Origin: Thermodesulfobacteriota bacterium
GTDB taxonomy: Bacteria > Desulfobacterota > DSM-4660 > Desulfatiglandales > Desulfatiglandaceae
Reading direction: 5' to 3'
DNA length: 18,963 nucleotides
Assembly: GCA_028278625.1 (NCBI GenBank)
Contig: JANQDY010000056.1
Span: forward strand, 1 to 18,963
Shown: positions 6,792-14,322 of the stretch, piece by piece
Layout of the letters: each line of letters opens with the position of its first letter
Position numbering within the stretch: the stretch's first letter is position 1
Notes under the pieces: generated by a model
Told to the model about the DNA's origin: nothing
Databases searched by the model: none
The model's input: only the letters and a program-made list of their open reading frames with translations
Position numbers and translations under genes: made by a program

Positions 6792-8682
6792 TCATCCATC
6801 TTCAAGCAACCAGTCCAAACCCAAATAAGCAAGCCTTCCCTCACCTGGAACTCCGTTTTGCGCATCCCATCCCAGGGCTTGATAGTACAGCTTGAGCCCA
6901 CTTTTAAAAGCCTTCGGATCAATGTTTTTTTCTCCCGATGAGCCCGAATCAAGGGGTTCGAAAAACCGCACCGGAAGGATATCGTCCTTTGCAGTGAATC
7001 CTTCTCGCAAATTGAACATCCTTGCCATGGTAATACCACGTTCACCAAGTTCCATCAACTCAAAGAGACTAGTTTTCCAACCGGTAATGGCTTCCAAAAG
7101 CTCGGCTATCATGGGAAGAGTATATGCTGAACATGGGATGGCGGAAAAATTACAGATGCCCAGGGAATTAAAAAAACTGTAAACTTGCTGCGTGTGAAGG
7201 AATTGGCGGACTTTTCTGGTACTCATTTCAGTGGAAGGCATGGGCTCAAACTCACCAATGGGTTCTATACTTTCAAGAAATAGATTGTCTGCTACAAATG
7301 ATGTATCATGAGGCGCTTCAATGTGGTCGGCTCCTGTCGGTGAAACAGCATAACTGAAAGCTACGCCATATTTGCCACGCGGTTCGTGCACCGCGACCTC
7401 CTGACCTTTCACATGCATGGCATACTTTTCGCAGCCATTTCCGATTTCGCGGGCCGCCCTTTTAACTCCTTTGGCAAGCAAATTACCAAAACCTTCCAGG
7501 AAAGCAATCTTATGAATCATTTGAATCATTCCATCAGCATTGCCAAACCGGAGATCGATCCCATCCATTTCATTTTTGCTCAATATACCTCGCTCATTAC
7601 ATTCCATTGCAAAGGCAATACAAACCCCGGTGGAAATAGTATCTAGGCCCCATCGGTTGCACAATTCGTTGCCATGGCTGATGGCCTCAAGATTATCAAT
7701 ACCGCACAAAGATCCCAATGCCCCCAGGGTCTCGTATTCCGGGCCACCGTACTCCGGCCTTGCCGAATAGGTCCCTTTGATTTCAACCGTTCGCTTGCAT
7801 TGGATTGGGCAACTGTAGCAGCCTTTTGTACCTTTAAGAATGGATTTTTCAAGTGCTTCGCCTGAGATGGCTTTGGCACCCTCAAATCGACCTTTCTGGA
7901 AATTATGGGTCGGCAAAATGCCCGCCTGTTGAAGTCCCATAACGCACATGGAGGTTCCAAAGCGTTTTAACTGGATTCCCATGGGGCTTTTTGAAAAACG
8001 ATTCAACGCCCGTCGGCTGATATCTTGCACACGGTCCGGATACGCAGTTGAAATCTTTTTGCCGCCCTTTACTGCTATAGCTCTTAGGTTTTTAGATCCC
8101 ATGACCGCACCCATGCCGGTTCGACCGGCTACATGTTTGAGTTCATTGACGACACAGGCATACGGGACTTGATTCTCTCCCGCAGGACCGCATTGTAATA
8201 CGCGTATAAGTCTATCACTCAACTCCTCACGAATCATTCTTTGCACAGTGCTTGCGTCTTTGCCCCATAAATGTGAGGCTCCACGAATTTCAGCCTTGCT
8301 GTCTTTAATCCATAAATAAACCGGATTTACGGAGCGGCCTTTAATGATGACACCATCAAAGCCCGCCTTTTTCAGTTCGGGACACCAGAAACCGCCGGCT
8401 TCCGCTTCGCCAAATGCTCCAGTCAGTGGAGAACGGGCGGCAACACTGAAACGTGTGAGGCCGGGCATCGGAGAACCAGAAACCACATTGGACATAAACA
8501 ACAGCAAGTTCTCAGGACTCAAGGCGTCAACACCGGGGTTCTGGTCTCTTAGAATGAAATATAAGGCCAGCGCTGATCCCCCCCATGTATTTTCGATAAA
8601 GCGTCTCTGTGAGGTTTTCCTCGGAAATCTCGCTTTTTGTAAGGTCGACCTTTAGTATTCTGCCATTGTAACCATGCGGCAT
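6792..8682 (-). pseudogene. Aldehyde ferredoxin oxidoreductase (AOR family), frameshifted in a G7 run
   Basis: Tungsten-bis-pterin enzyme oxidising aldehydes to carboxylic acids, or the reverse, with ferredoxin. The uninterrupted frame runs 6792-8522 (576 codons from a TTG) and lacks the usual N-terminus. That missing part lies upstream in another frame: ATG at 8682 begins MPHGYNGRILKVDLTKSEIS and reaches MGG at the G7 run (plus strand C7, 8578-8584). If one G is removed, the frame continues as SALALYFILRDQNPGVDALS and joins the main ORF. This gives 629 residues, normal for AOR. Cluster ligands are Cys235, Cys238, Cys242 (CYSCPIQC) and Cys457 in ORF numbering (add 53 for the full protein). 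The break may be an assembly indel, real inactivation or slippage. GTGCAAAGGG gives a weak ribosome site eight bases before ATG. An alternative is translation of only the truncated form, which would lack part of the pterin-binding N-terminal domain. Confidence 0.85.
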
Positions 8683-8700
8683 ATCAAAAACCCTTTGCAC

Positions 8701-8790
8701 TCATACGAAATCAAGATAGTAATCATGATTTTCGGTGTACTTTATTTCTTCCCGAAGAACCAGATCATCTAATTCCTTGCCCATTGTCAT
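8701..8790 (-). CDS. 29-residue small ORF upstream of AOR
   Basis: ATG at 8790 follows GTGAGGT directly upstream and opens a 29-codon frame, MTMGKELDDLVLREEIKYTE, ending in a Tyr/Asp-rich tail before TGA. The second ATG (8784) has that GAGG site at about nine bases and may be the true start. The stop lies 18 bp before the AOR start codon, so the two may be translationally coupled. The peptide is acidic, without Cys, signal or membrane segment. I do not recognise it. It may be a leader peptide, a small AOR-associated protein or chance. The region 8791-8999 contains no other gene, only the sigma-54-like site and the inverted repeats listed here. Confidence 0.4.
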   Translation of the reverse strand: MTMGKELDDLVLREEIKYTENHDYYLDFV

Positions 8791-8809
8791 ACCTCACATT
8801 TATGAGTTG

Positions 8810-8830
8810 CCCCAAAAGGGGTTTTTGGGG
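8810..8830. repeat. Inverted repeat in the AOR leader
   Basis: CCCCAAAA (8810-8817) and TTTTGGGG (8823-8830) with loop GGGGT, forming a perfect 8-bp stem 20 bp upstream of the small ORF start. On the minus strand it lies within the expected 5' leader of the AOR transcript. It could be an operator or an RNA hairpin; no U-tract follows on the minus strand. Confidence 0.45.
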
Positions 8831-8860
8831 AGAAATGACCCATTTTTTTCTTATGGAAAA

Positions 8861-8876
8861 TGCAAGCCGACACCCA
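8861..8876 (-). promoter_or_regulatory. Sigma-54-like promoter upstream of the AOR unit
   Basis: On the minus strand TGGGTGTCGGCTTGCA has GG and GC separated by exactly ten bases and a perfect TTGCA -12 element; the -24 element keeps only TGG of TGGCAC. Transcription would start near 8850, about 60 bp before the small ORF. An inverted repeat GTTTCGTTC/GAACGAAAC lies 21-83 bp upstream (8897-8905 and 8951-8959) and could be an activator site. The match is from eye inspection only. Confidence 0.35.
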
Positions 8877-8960
8877 TCCACCGCCAGAAACGCTGGGTTT
8901 CGTTCACAATAAAACAGGTTGGACTCCAAAGTGGTCAAGGAGTGGATTTTGAACGAAACA

Positions 8961-8991
8961 AGAAGAGGTAAGGTGGATCCTAACCTCTTCT
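8961..8991 (-). terminator. Terminator-like hairpin after the M20 hydrolase gene
   Basis: Arms AGAAGAGGTAAGG (8961-8973) and CCTAACCTCTTCT (8979-8991) pair over 13 bp with one mismatch around a 5-base loop. On the minus strand the stem is followed by TTGTTTCGTTC, a moderately T-rich tail. It starts nine bases after the M20 stop codon (9000-9002), so it probably ends the long operon and separates it from the AOR unit. Confidence 0.55.
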
Positions 8992-8999
8992 CATCTGAA

Positions 9000-10301
9000 C
9001 TAGATTCCGCACCAGTTGACAATCGATAATGCATAAATCTTCGTCGCATCCACCAATTCATCGATTTCAACATATTCATTAGGGGCATGGGCAACAGTTA
9101 AACTGCCTGGCCCGATGGTAATTGCGGGAATCCCTGCTCGATTGAGGAAAGCGGCGTCATCCACGGCGGCAAAACCGTAGTACTGGGGAGTTTGACCCAA
9201 GGCTTCTTGGTAAGATGAATCGACAGTCCTGCAAATTGGAGAATCTGCAGGAACATCAAACGGTGGCCACCACAGCAGCCATTCTACTTTCGGAGGGTTC
9301 TCCCGCAACCAGGCGTCGGTCTGGGCAAAGCGCTTTATCTGGGCCTCAACTTCTTCTTTAACCTGATCTTCTGAATCCTGTGGTCTGTGCCAAATAGCAT
9401 ATTCAATGCGGCTTTCATCCGAAATCACGAAAGCGCCGCTTGGGCCGCCAGTGATAACGCCCGGGTGCAGTGTGAAATGCCCGGGGCGGGAATACATCGG
9501 ATGCGTCTTCGTCTGTCCCCATTCCTCCTCAAGTCGTCTTAGGCCATCGTAGATGATCATGGCTTTGTCAATGGAGCTGACGCCGACTCTTGAGCCAAGG
9601 CCACCTGCTCTGACAAGCTCATCGCGCATTGACGCATGGGTGGCCTTTCCTTTGATTGTCACAACCATGTAAAACACTCCGGGAGACGCCGGAATGATAC
9701 CGAGCCTGTAGGGCGGTGCTGATGGTTCCACAACAATTGCCGCATCAGCCTTGTAACCTCGATCGATAGCGGCGCCGGTGCCCGCCTCAGTGTTCATCAT
9801 TTCTTCTCCAACCACATCCTCAATTATCACATCTCCTTTTGGTCTGTATCCAGCATTTAGAAGGGCCTTAAGCGCTATTATGGCAGCCGCATTCCCTCCC
9901 TTCATGTCACAGGCCCCGCGTCCCCATACCTTGCCGTCTTCCACTTTGCCACTCCAAGGACTAGATTTCGTCCATTCTTCCAGTGGATCCGGTGGTACAA
10001 CATCTGTATGACCGTTAAAAATCAATGATTTCCCGCCGCCAGCGCCTCTATAGACGCCAACAAGATTTGCCCGGCCCTTTTCTTGCTCCCATAAATCAGT
10101 TTCCAGTCCGATACTTTCCATGACGGGCTTCAGGTATTGAGCGACTTTGGTCTCACCGCCAATGGTTTCTTCATGTATCTGTCCCGGATACGTTGGGTTG
10201 ACACTGGGAATCTTAACGGTGTCGCTAACCAGCGTTACAAGTTCATCTTTCAGGTTTTCTACTTCCTCGATAACCTTTTTCCTGATCTTTTCATCCACCA
10301 T
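9000..10301 (-). CDS. M20-family metallohydrolase (ArgE/DapE-like deacylase or peptidase)
   Basis: A 433-residue di-zinc amidohydrolase. Metal ligands and catalytic residues are recognisable: His98 and Asp100 in FNGHTDVVPP, Asp132 in GACDMKGG, Glu166-Glu167 in GEEMMN, Glu192 in VVEPS, and His405 in VAHAPNEYVE. A dimerisation lid domain follows (about 208-325, with ATHASM). The pattern fits the ArgE/DapE/ACY1/CPG2 group, which cleaves N-acyl or peptide bonds of amino acids. The substrate cannot be told, and no arginine or lysine biosynthesis genes are nearby, so an N-acyl amino acid deacylase or dipeptidase in a catabolic route fits better than biosynthesis. AAAGGAG six bases before ATG supports the start. 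It is the last gene of the long operon, 50 bp after the aminotransferase and just before a terminator-like hairpin. Confidence 0.88.
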   Translation of the reverse strand: MVDEKIRKKVIEEVENLKDELVTLVSDTVKIPSVNPTYPGQIHEETIGGETKVAQYLKPVMESIGLETDLWEQEKGRANLVGVYRGAGGGKSLIFNGHTDVVPPDPLEEWTKSSPWSGKVEDGKVWGRGACDMKGGNAAAIIALKALLNAGYRPKGDVIIEDVVGEEMMNTEAGTGAAIDRGYKADAAIVVEPSAPPYRLGIIPASPGVFYMVVTIKGKATHASMRDELVRAGGLGSRVGVSSIDKAMIIYDGLRRLEEEWGQTKTHPMYSRPGHFTLHPGVITGGPSGAFVISDESRIEYAIWHRPQDSEDQVKEEVEAQIKRFAQTDAWLRENPPKVEWLLWWPPFDVPADSPICRTVDSSYQEALGQTPQYYGFAAVDDAAFLNRAGIPAITIGPGSLTVAHAPNEYVEIDELVDATKIYALSIVNWCGI

Positions 10302-10351
10302 TTTTTACTCCTTTCCCCATAACGTAAACCTAAAATACTATTGTATAAAGC

Positions 10352-11431
10352 TTAACCCTCGAGAAATCCTCGTATATAACGGCACACAGTATCAACTTGT
10401 TCCTTGGTGGTATAAATGTCGAAAGGCAGAGAGAGAACCTCATCCTGAAGTCTCTCGCTATTAGGAAAATCTCCCTTTTTACATCCGAGAAAGCGAAACG
10501 CCTTTTGAAGATGTATTGAAAGCGGGTAATTGACATCAACTTTGATCCCCTTTTGTAGGAGATAATCTCTAAGTTCGTCGCGCTTTTTCGACCTTATGAC
10601 ATAGTGCGTAAAGCCTCGGGTTATGTTGGGCAATTCCTGTGGTAGCGTGAGTCCCTCCAAATCCCGTAGCCCATAGCCATAAGCATCGTGAATTTCGGAA
10701 AGGCTTTCCAGTATCTGGTCAATGTACTTTAGTCTGATTTTAAGAACTGCGGCCTGTATGGTATCGAGCCTGCTCGAAAAGCCGATTCGCTCGTGGTAAT
10801 ATCTTTTTTTGCAGCCATGGTTTCTGATCATATTGATTTTTTCGGCAAAATCGTCGCTGTTTGTGGAAATGAGGCCTGCGTCGCCATAGGATCCAATCGG
10901 TTTTGACGGATAAAAAGAATAGCCTGCGAATTCACCAAAACTTCCCGCTCTTTTTCCCTTGTAAGTGGCCCCAAAAGCCTGGCATGCGTCTTCGATTACG
11001 GTAAGTTGATGCTCCTTTGCCAACTCCATTAAGGGATCCATGTCAACAGGTACCCCGTACATATGCGCCGGCAATATCGCCTTGGTTTTTGAGGTTATTT
11101 TTCCCTTTATGCAGTTAATGTCAATGTTTGCAGTGTCTCGTTCTATATCAGCAAAAACAGGGGTCCCCCCTTCACTGACGACGGCTGCGGCATCTGAGGC
11201 AAAGCAAAAAGGGGTCGTAATGACTTCGTCCCCCTCCTTCACACCGATGACAACCAGTGCTATTCGGAAGGCGTCGGTGCCGGAATTGAGACCGATGGCA
11301 TGGTTTACGCCAAGATAATCTGCCGCTTCAGATTCAAAAGCACTCACATCTTCTCCCAACACAAAGTCTTTCCGGTCCACGGCTTTGTTGAGGGCCTCCC
11401 GCATTTCAAAAGACAACTCTTTCCAATCCAT
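10352..11431 (-). CDS. DegT/DnrJ/EryC1/StrS-family PLP aminotransferase
   Basis: Fold-type I PLP aminotransferase of the group usually making amino sugars. Seen are SGTDAF for PLP phosphate binding, IEDACQAFGA with the pyridine-binding Asp, and the Schiff-base lysine in FYPSKPIGSYGDAG (Lys183 counting from the upstream Met at 11449, 177 from the chosen start). The family consensus FFPTKNLGAYGDGG is slightly altered. I chose the third Met at 11431 because AAAGGA lies nine bases upstream of it, whereas the ATG at 11449 has no ribosome site. This gives 359 residues, slightly below the family average of about 370. The gene starts 25 bp after the NAD-kinase-like gene and has no nucleotide-sugar genes around it. 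A catabolic amine or aldehyde transaminase role is therefore as likely as a sugar role. Confidence 0.85.
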   Translation of the reverse strand: MDWKELSFEMREALNKAVDRKDFVLGEDVSAFESEAADYLGVNHAIGLNSGTDAFRIALVVIGVKEGDEVITTPFCFASDAAAVVSEGGTPVFADIERDTANIDINCIKGKITSKTKAILPAHMYGVPVDMDPLMELAKEHQLTVIEDACQAFGATYKGKRAGSFGEFAGYSFYPSKPIGSYGDAGLISTNSDDFAEKINMIRNHGCKKRYYHERIGFSSRLDTIQAAVLKIRLKYIDQILESLSEIHDAYGYGLRDLEGLTLPQELPNITRGFTHYVIRSKKRDELRDYLLQKGIKVDVNYPLSIHLQKAFRFLGCKKGDFPNSERLQDEVLSLPFDIYTTKEQVDTVCRYIRGFLEG

Positions 11432-11456
11432 CTTTAACATTCCTTTCATCGAGATA

Positions 11457-12605
11457 TCAATCCACGTTCTCTAAAGGATCGCAGGTGACACGGAACATAA
11501 CGCTGTCCTCATAGCCAACATGTACCCGTTTGTATCCCGTTAGTGCTGTATTCAGTTTTTCATCACCCGTATCCACAAGAAGTGATTTTCCGAATAGCGA
11601 GAGCATCTTGGGCTTGCTTGCCGCGATGATAATGTTATCTATTCCAACTTGACGGATCACCTCCGGGCTGAGTTGCTGATTCCCTCGCCCGAATATGTAC
11701 CCTTGCCCGCCAATGACCGTAACAATCATCTTTACAGGACCAGAAGCAGAACCAAGGTATTCGAGAATTCCTTTTTCATTAACGTCTTTGGCAACAATTT
11801 TTTTGTCGTACACAATGTCAACGCCCAGTAGCGTACCTTCACCCCCTACCTTTTCAAGGATTTTCTTGGTGGTGCTGCCCGTGCCGACCAAATAATGTGT
11901 ATCTGGTGCCATATCATCAGCAATGTATCTAGCAAGCTGTTCAAGAGCGGCTTCTTCGCTGTAGCCCCTCCCACTTTTCATGTTCTGTACCATTCTTCTT
12001 TCATTTGGAACATACAGATATCCATATAGTTTGGCAGTGATGATATTGCGCCTAAATGCTTCTTCATCGATGTCCATCACTTCTGACATTTTCAAATCTT
12101 TGACCGTTTCGTTCAAATATTGAACAACCAGATTGCCTGCCGTTTTGGGGTTCAAGGCATACACGGCAGAATGAATCTTACACCCACCGGGGATACCCAG
12201 AACTGCTACTTTTTCCTCACCAAATGCATCAAAGATGTTACGGGCGGTACCATCCCCTCCGGCGAAGAGTATTAGATCCACATTGGCGTCCCTCATATCT
12301 TTGGCAGCCCGGATCGTGTCATCGGCGCCGGTTTCACAAGGATCAATTTTTCCGATGACTTTAGGCTTGAACCCCGCGTCCAACGACGCCTGTTCCCCCA
12401 TAGAAGCCGGATAAGTGACAATTTCAACACCATTGTTGAAGTTTTGTCTAATCTGCTTCAAGGCGATTAATGCTTTTCCGGGACATTCCGGAACAGCACC
12501 AAGTTTCCTTGCGAGTTCCAAGGTTTCTTTTCCATCGCTCCCTTTCAACCCAACACGTCCGCCCATGCCGGCGATGGGATTGACAATTAAGCCTATACGT
12601 TTCAT
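11457..12605 (-). CDS. AcoX-type ATP-NAD kinase family protein
   Basis: About 382 residues. The N-terminus MKRIGLIVNPIAGMGGRVGL and the diacylglycerol/NAD-kinase nucleotide motif FAGGDGTARNI (GGDGT at 116-120) identify the PF01513/COG3199 family, which includes AcoX of acetoin operons. GIPGGCKIHSAV and the later VGTGSTTKKIL are also typical. The open frame extends upstream to 12701, but the family start at Met33 (12605) is preferred by homology. Its ribosome site is weak (GGA four bases before). Biochemical activity of AcoX-type proteins is poorly defined: some use ATP to phosphorylate NAD, others are untested. The gene sits between the P-protein homologue and an aminotransferase in a same-strand run. 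It might make NADP for the SDRs or phosphorylate a pathway intermediate. The latter is speculation. Confidence 0.85.
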   Translation of the reverse strand: MKRIGLIVNPIAGMGGRVGLKGSDGKETLELARKLGAVPECPGKALIALKQIRQNFNNGVEIVTYPASMGEQASLDAGFKPKVIGKIDPCETGADDTIRAAKDMRDANVDLILFAGGDGTARNIFDAFGEEKVAVLGIPGGCKIHSAVYALNPKTAGNLVVQYLNETVKDLKMSEVMDIDEEAFRRNIITAKLYGYLYVPNERRMVQNMKSGRGYSEEAALEQLARYIADDMAPDTHYLVGTGSTTKKILEKVGGEGTLLGVDIVYDKKIVAKDVNEKGILEYLGSASGPVKMIVTVIGGQGYIFGRGNQQLSPEVIRQVGIDNIIIAASKPKMLSLFGKSLLVDTGDEKLNTALTGYKRVHVGYEDSVMFRVTCDPLENVD

Positions 12606-12730
12606 TTTTCCATAAACCTCGTGGAGGAAGATTCTGACAACATCTTGCCGGTTCAAATGATGAAACTTGGAACCCGCCAAGCATTGTGTTTTACTTGTCA
12701 ATCCAAGGCGGGGTCCATCTCATCTAATCC

Positions 12731-14299
12731 CTATCCCTTGCCCTTCTTCTTGAGATAGGCTCTCCAAGTGAGGGCCCATTTGTTTGGGTCATCCAAATCC
12801 TCGGGGCTCTTCAGCCTGTGTATACAGCTATTGTGGGGAGCGGTTTTTGCAATCTCGGAATTCTCATAGGCTTCTTCTGCGATGTGCTTGACGGTCGCGA
12901 CGTAGGAATCAATGTCGGCCTTGCTGAAAGTCTCACAAGGCTCCAAAGTCATTGGTTCAGGAATGACCCATGGGTGGTGGGATGACCAGAACCAGGGAAT
13001 TCCAAAATCAATAAGCCTGCAATTGACATCTTCGCTCCCGACACCGGTATCCTCTTGAAGCTTTTCCCACGTATAGCGTATCTGTTCCATCCTTTTTATG
13101 TTGTTGCCGGCAAATGCTTCTCCGATTCCCTTGATCTGCATCATTTTTTTCCGCATGTAGTTATTGTTGATCACTGAAACATCCGCGCAATCTCTTAATC
13201 CTTCAGATCCAAGGTTCATGGTCCAGGTGTAAGCCTTTAATATAACCCCGACAGTTCCGTAGAAATCTCTAACTTTGCCAATTGAATCGGCCCGATCATA
13301 GTCCAGGTAATATTTCCCGCCATCAAATTCGACGGTGGGCACCGGCAGAAATTTTTCCAAGTAATCCCTTACGCAAATGGCACCGTTGGCAGGGCCGCAA
13401 CACCCATGCGGTGTGCCAAATGTCTTGTGGATGTTGAAATGGCACATGTCGAAATCCGCTTCTCGCGCCCTTGTGACACCTAAAAAAGCGTTTGCATTGG
13501 CCTGGTCATAGAAACAAAGTCCCCCAGCCTCATGGGATATTTTGACGAATTCATCAATCTTGGGATTAAAAATACCCACATCCTCAGGATTGGTCATGAA
13601 AATGCCGGCAAAACGGTCGCCCGCGTCCTTGACAGCGGCTTTGAAAGCTTCAAGATCCGGAATGCCATATTTGTCAGGGTAGATGGTAATGACTTTGTAT
13701 CCCGCTGTTGCCGGCGTTGCCGCATCACAGGGGTGGGAGAAAATGGTTGTAATAGCTGTGTCGCGTTTAGAGTCGTTTCGACTTGCGTGATAAGCACGCA
13801 TGATTGATGAAGCAGCATAAACCGCATGATTGCCGCCCCCTGGCTGGAAGGATATGCGATCCATGCCGGAGACTTCCTTAATCATCTGCTCAAAGGCATA
13901 AATGAATTCCAAAGCCCCCTGGCAGGTGCTTTCATCCTGAAATGGATGCAATTCAGCGAAATCCGGCAAAGCGACGACTTCCTCATCAATGCGCGGATTG
14001 TACTTCATCGTGCAGGTGCCCTCGGAAATATCCGTTGATAGATTAGACCCCATTGTCTCCTGCGAAAGGTGCAGCCAGTGCTCGAGCACGTGTTTTTGGT
14101 CAACTTCCGGCAGTTCCGGTGCCGCCTTTCTTTTGATCGACTCAGGGAGGGCACCCGCTACGTCCCCAACGCTTGCAGATATTTCATCTTCCACTTCCGG
14201 CGGCAGAATGCCTCGCACCCCGGGCGTAGAGAGTTCATAAATCATCGGTTCATCCCAGCGAGCCTGGTGAAAATTCTTTTTCACTTTTGTGATAGCCAT
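12731..14299 (-). CDS. gcvPB: Glycine dehydrogenase (decarboxylating) subunit 2 homologue, divergent
   Basis: A 522-residue PLP-binding subunit of a two-subunit P-protein. The lysine motif FNIHKTFGTPHG is clear (Lys295 when counted from the upstream GTG at 14308). CTMKYNPRIDEE and HPFQDESTCQGALEF match the family well. Several otherwise near-invariant positions differ. The glycine-rich stretch after the lysine is GCCGPA instead of GGGGPG, DQANANA replaces DGANLNA, and QPGGGNHAVYAA replaces QPAAGAHGE. AGGAGG eight bases upstream favours ATG 14299 over the GTG at 14308. It follows gcvPA by 23 bp, so the subunits are co-made. No gcvH or gcvT is present beside it. I infer a P-protein-fold decarboxylase or related PLP enzyme whose substrate may not be glycine; a normal glycine role with H-protein elsewhere is the alternative. 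Confidence 0.85.
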   Translation of the reverse strand: MAITKVKKNFHQARWDEPMIYELSTPGVRGILPPEVEDEISASVGDVAGALPESIKRKAAPELPEVDQKHVLEHWLHLSQETMGSNLSTDISEGTCTMKYNPRIDEEVVALPDFAELHPFQDESTCQGALEFIYAFEQMIKEVSGMDRISFQPGGGNHAVYAASSIMRAYHASRNDSKRDTAITTIFSHPCDAATPATAGYKVITIYPDKYGIPDLEAFKAAVKDAGDRFAGIFMTNPEDVGIFNPKIDEFVKISHEAGGLCFYDQANANAFLGVTRAREADFDMCHFNIHKTFGTPHGCCGPANGAICVRDYLEKFLPVPTVEFDGGKYYLDYDRADSIGKVRDFYGTVGVILKAYTWTMNLGSEGLRDCADVSVINNNYMRKKMMQIKGIGEAFAGNNIKRMEQIRYTWEKLQEDTGVGSEDVNCRLIDFGIPWFWSSHHPWVIPEPMTLEPCETFSKADIDSYVATVKHIAEEAYENSEIAKTAPHNSCIHRLKSPEDLDDPNKWALTWRAYLKKKGKG

Positions 14300-14322
14300 T
14301 GTATTCACCTCCTAAATAAATA

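Noticed and set aside
9000..10301. Assignment of the M20 gene as argE or dapE
   Set aside because: Motifs are shared by the whole M20 family and no arginine or lysine biosynthesis genes are nearby, so a specific symbol is not supported.
10352..11431. Amino-sugar or cell-surface polysaccharide locus based on the DegT aminotransferase
   Set aside because: No nucleotide-sugar, glycosyltransferase or polysaccharide export genes are in the window; the neighbours are catabolic.
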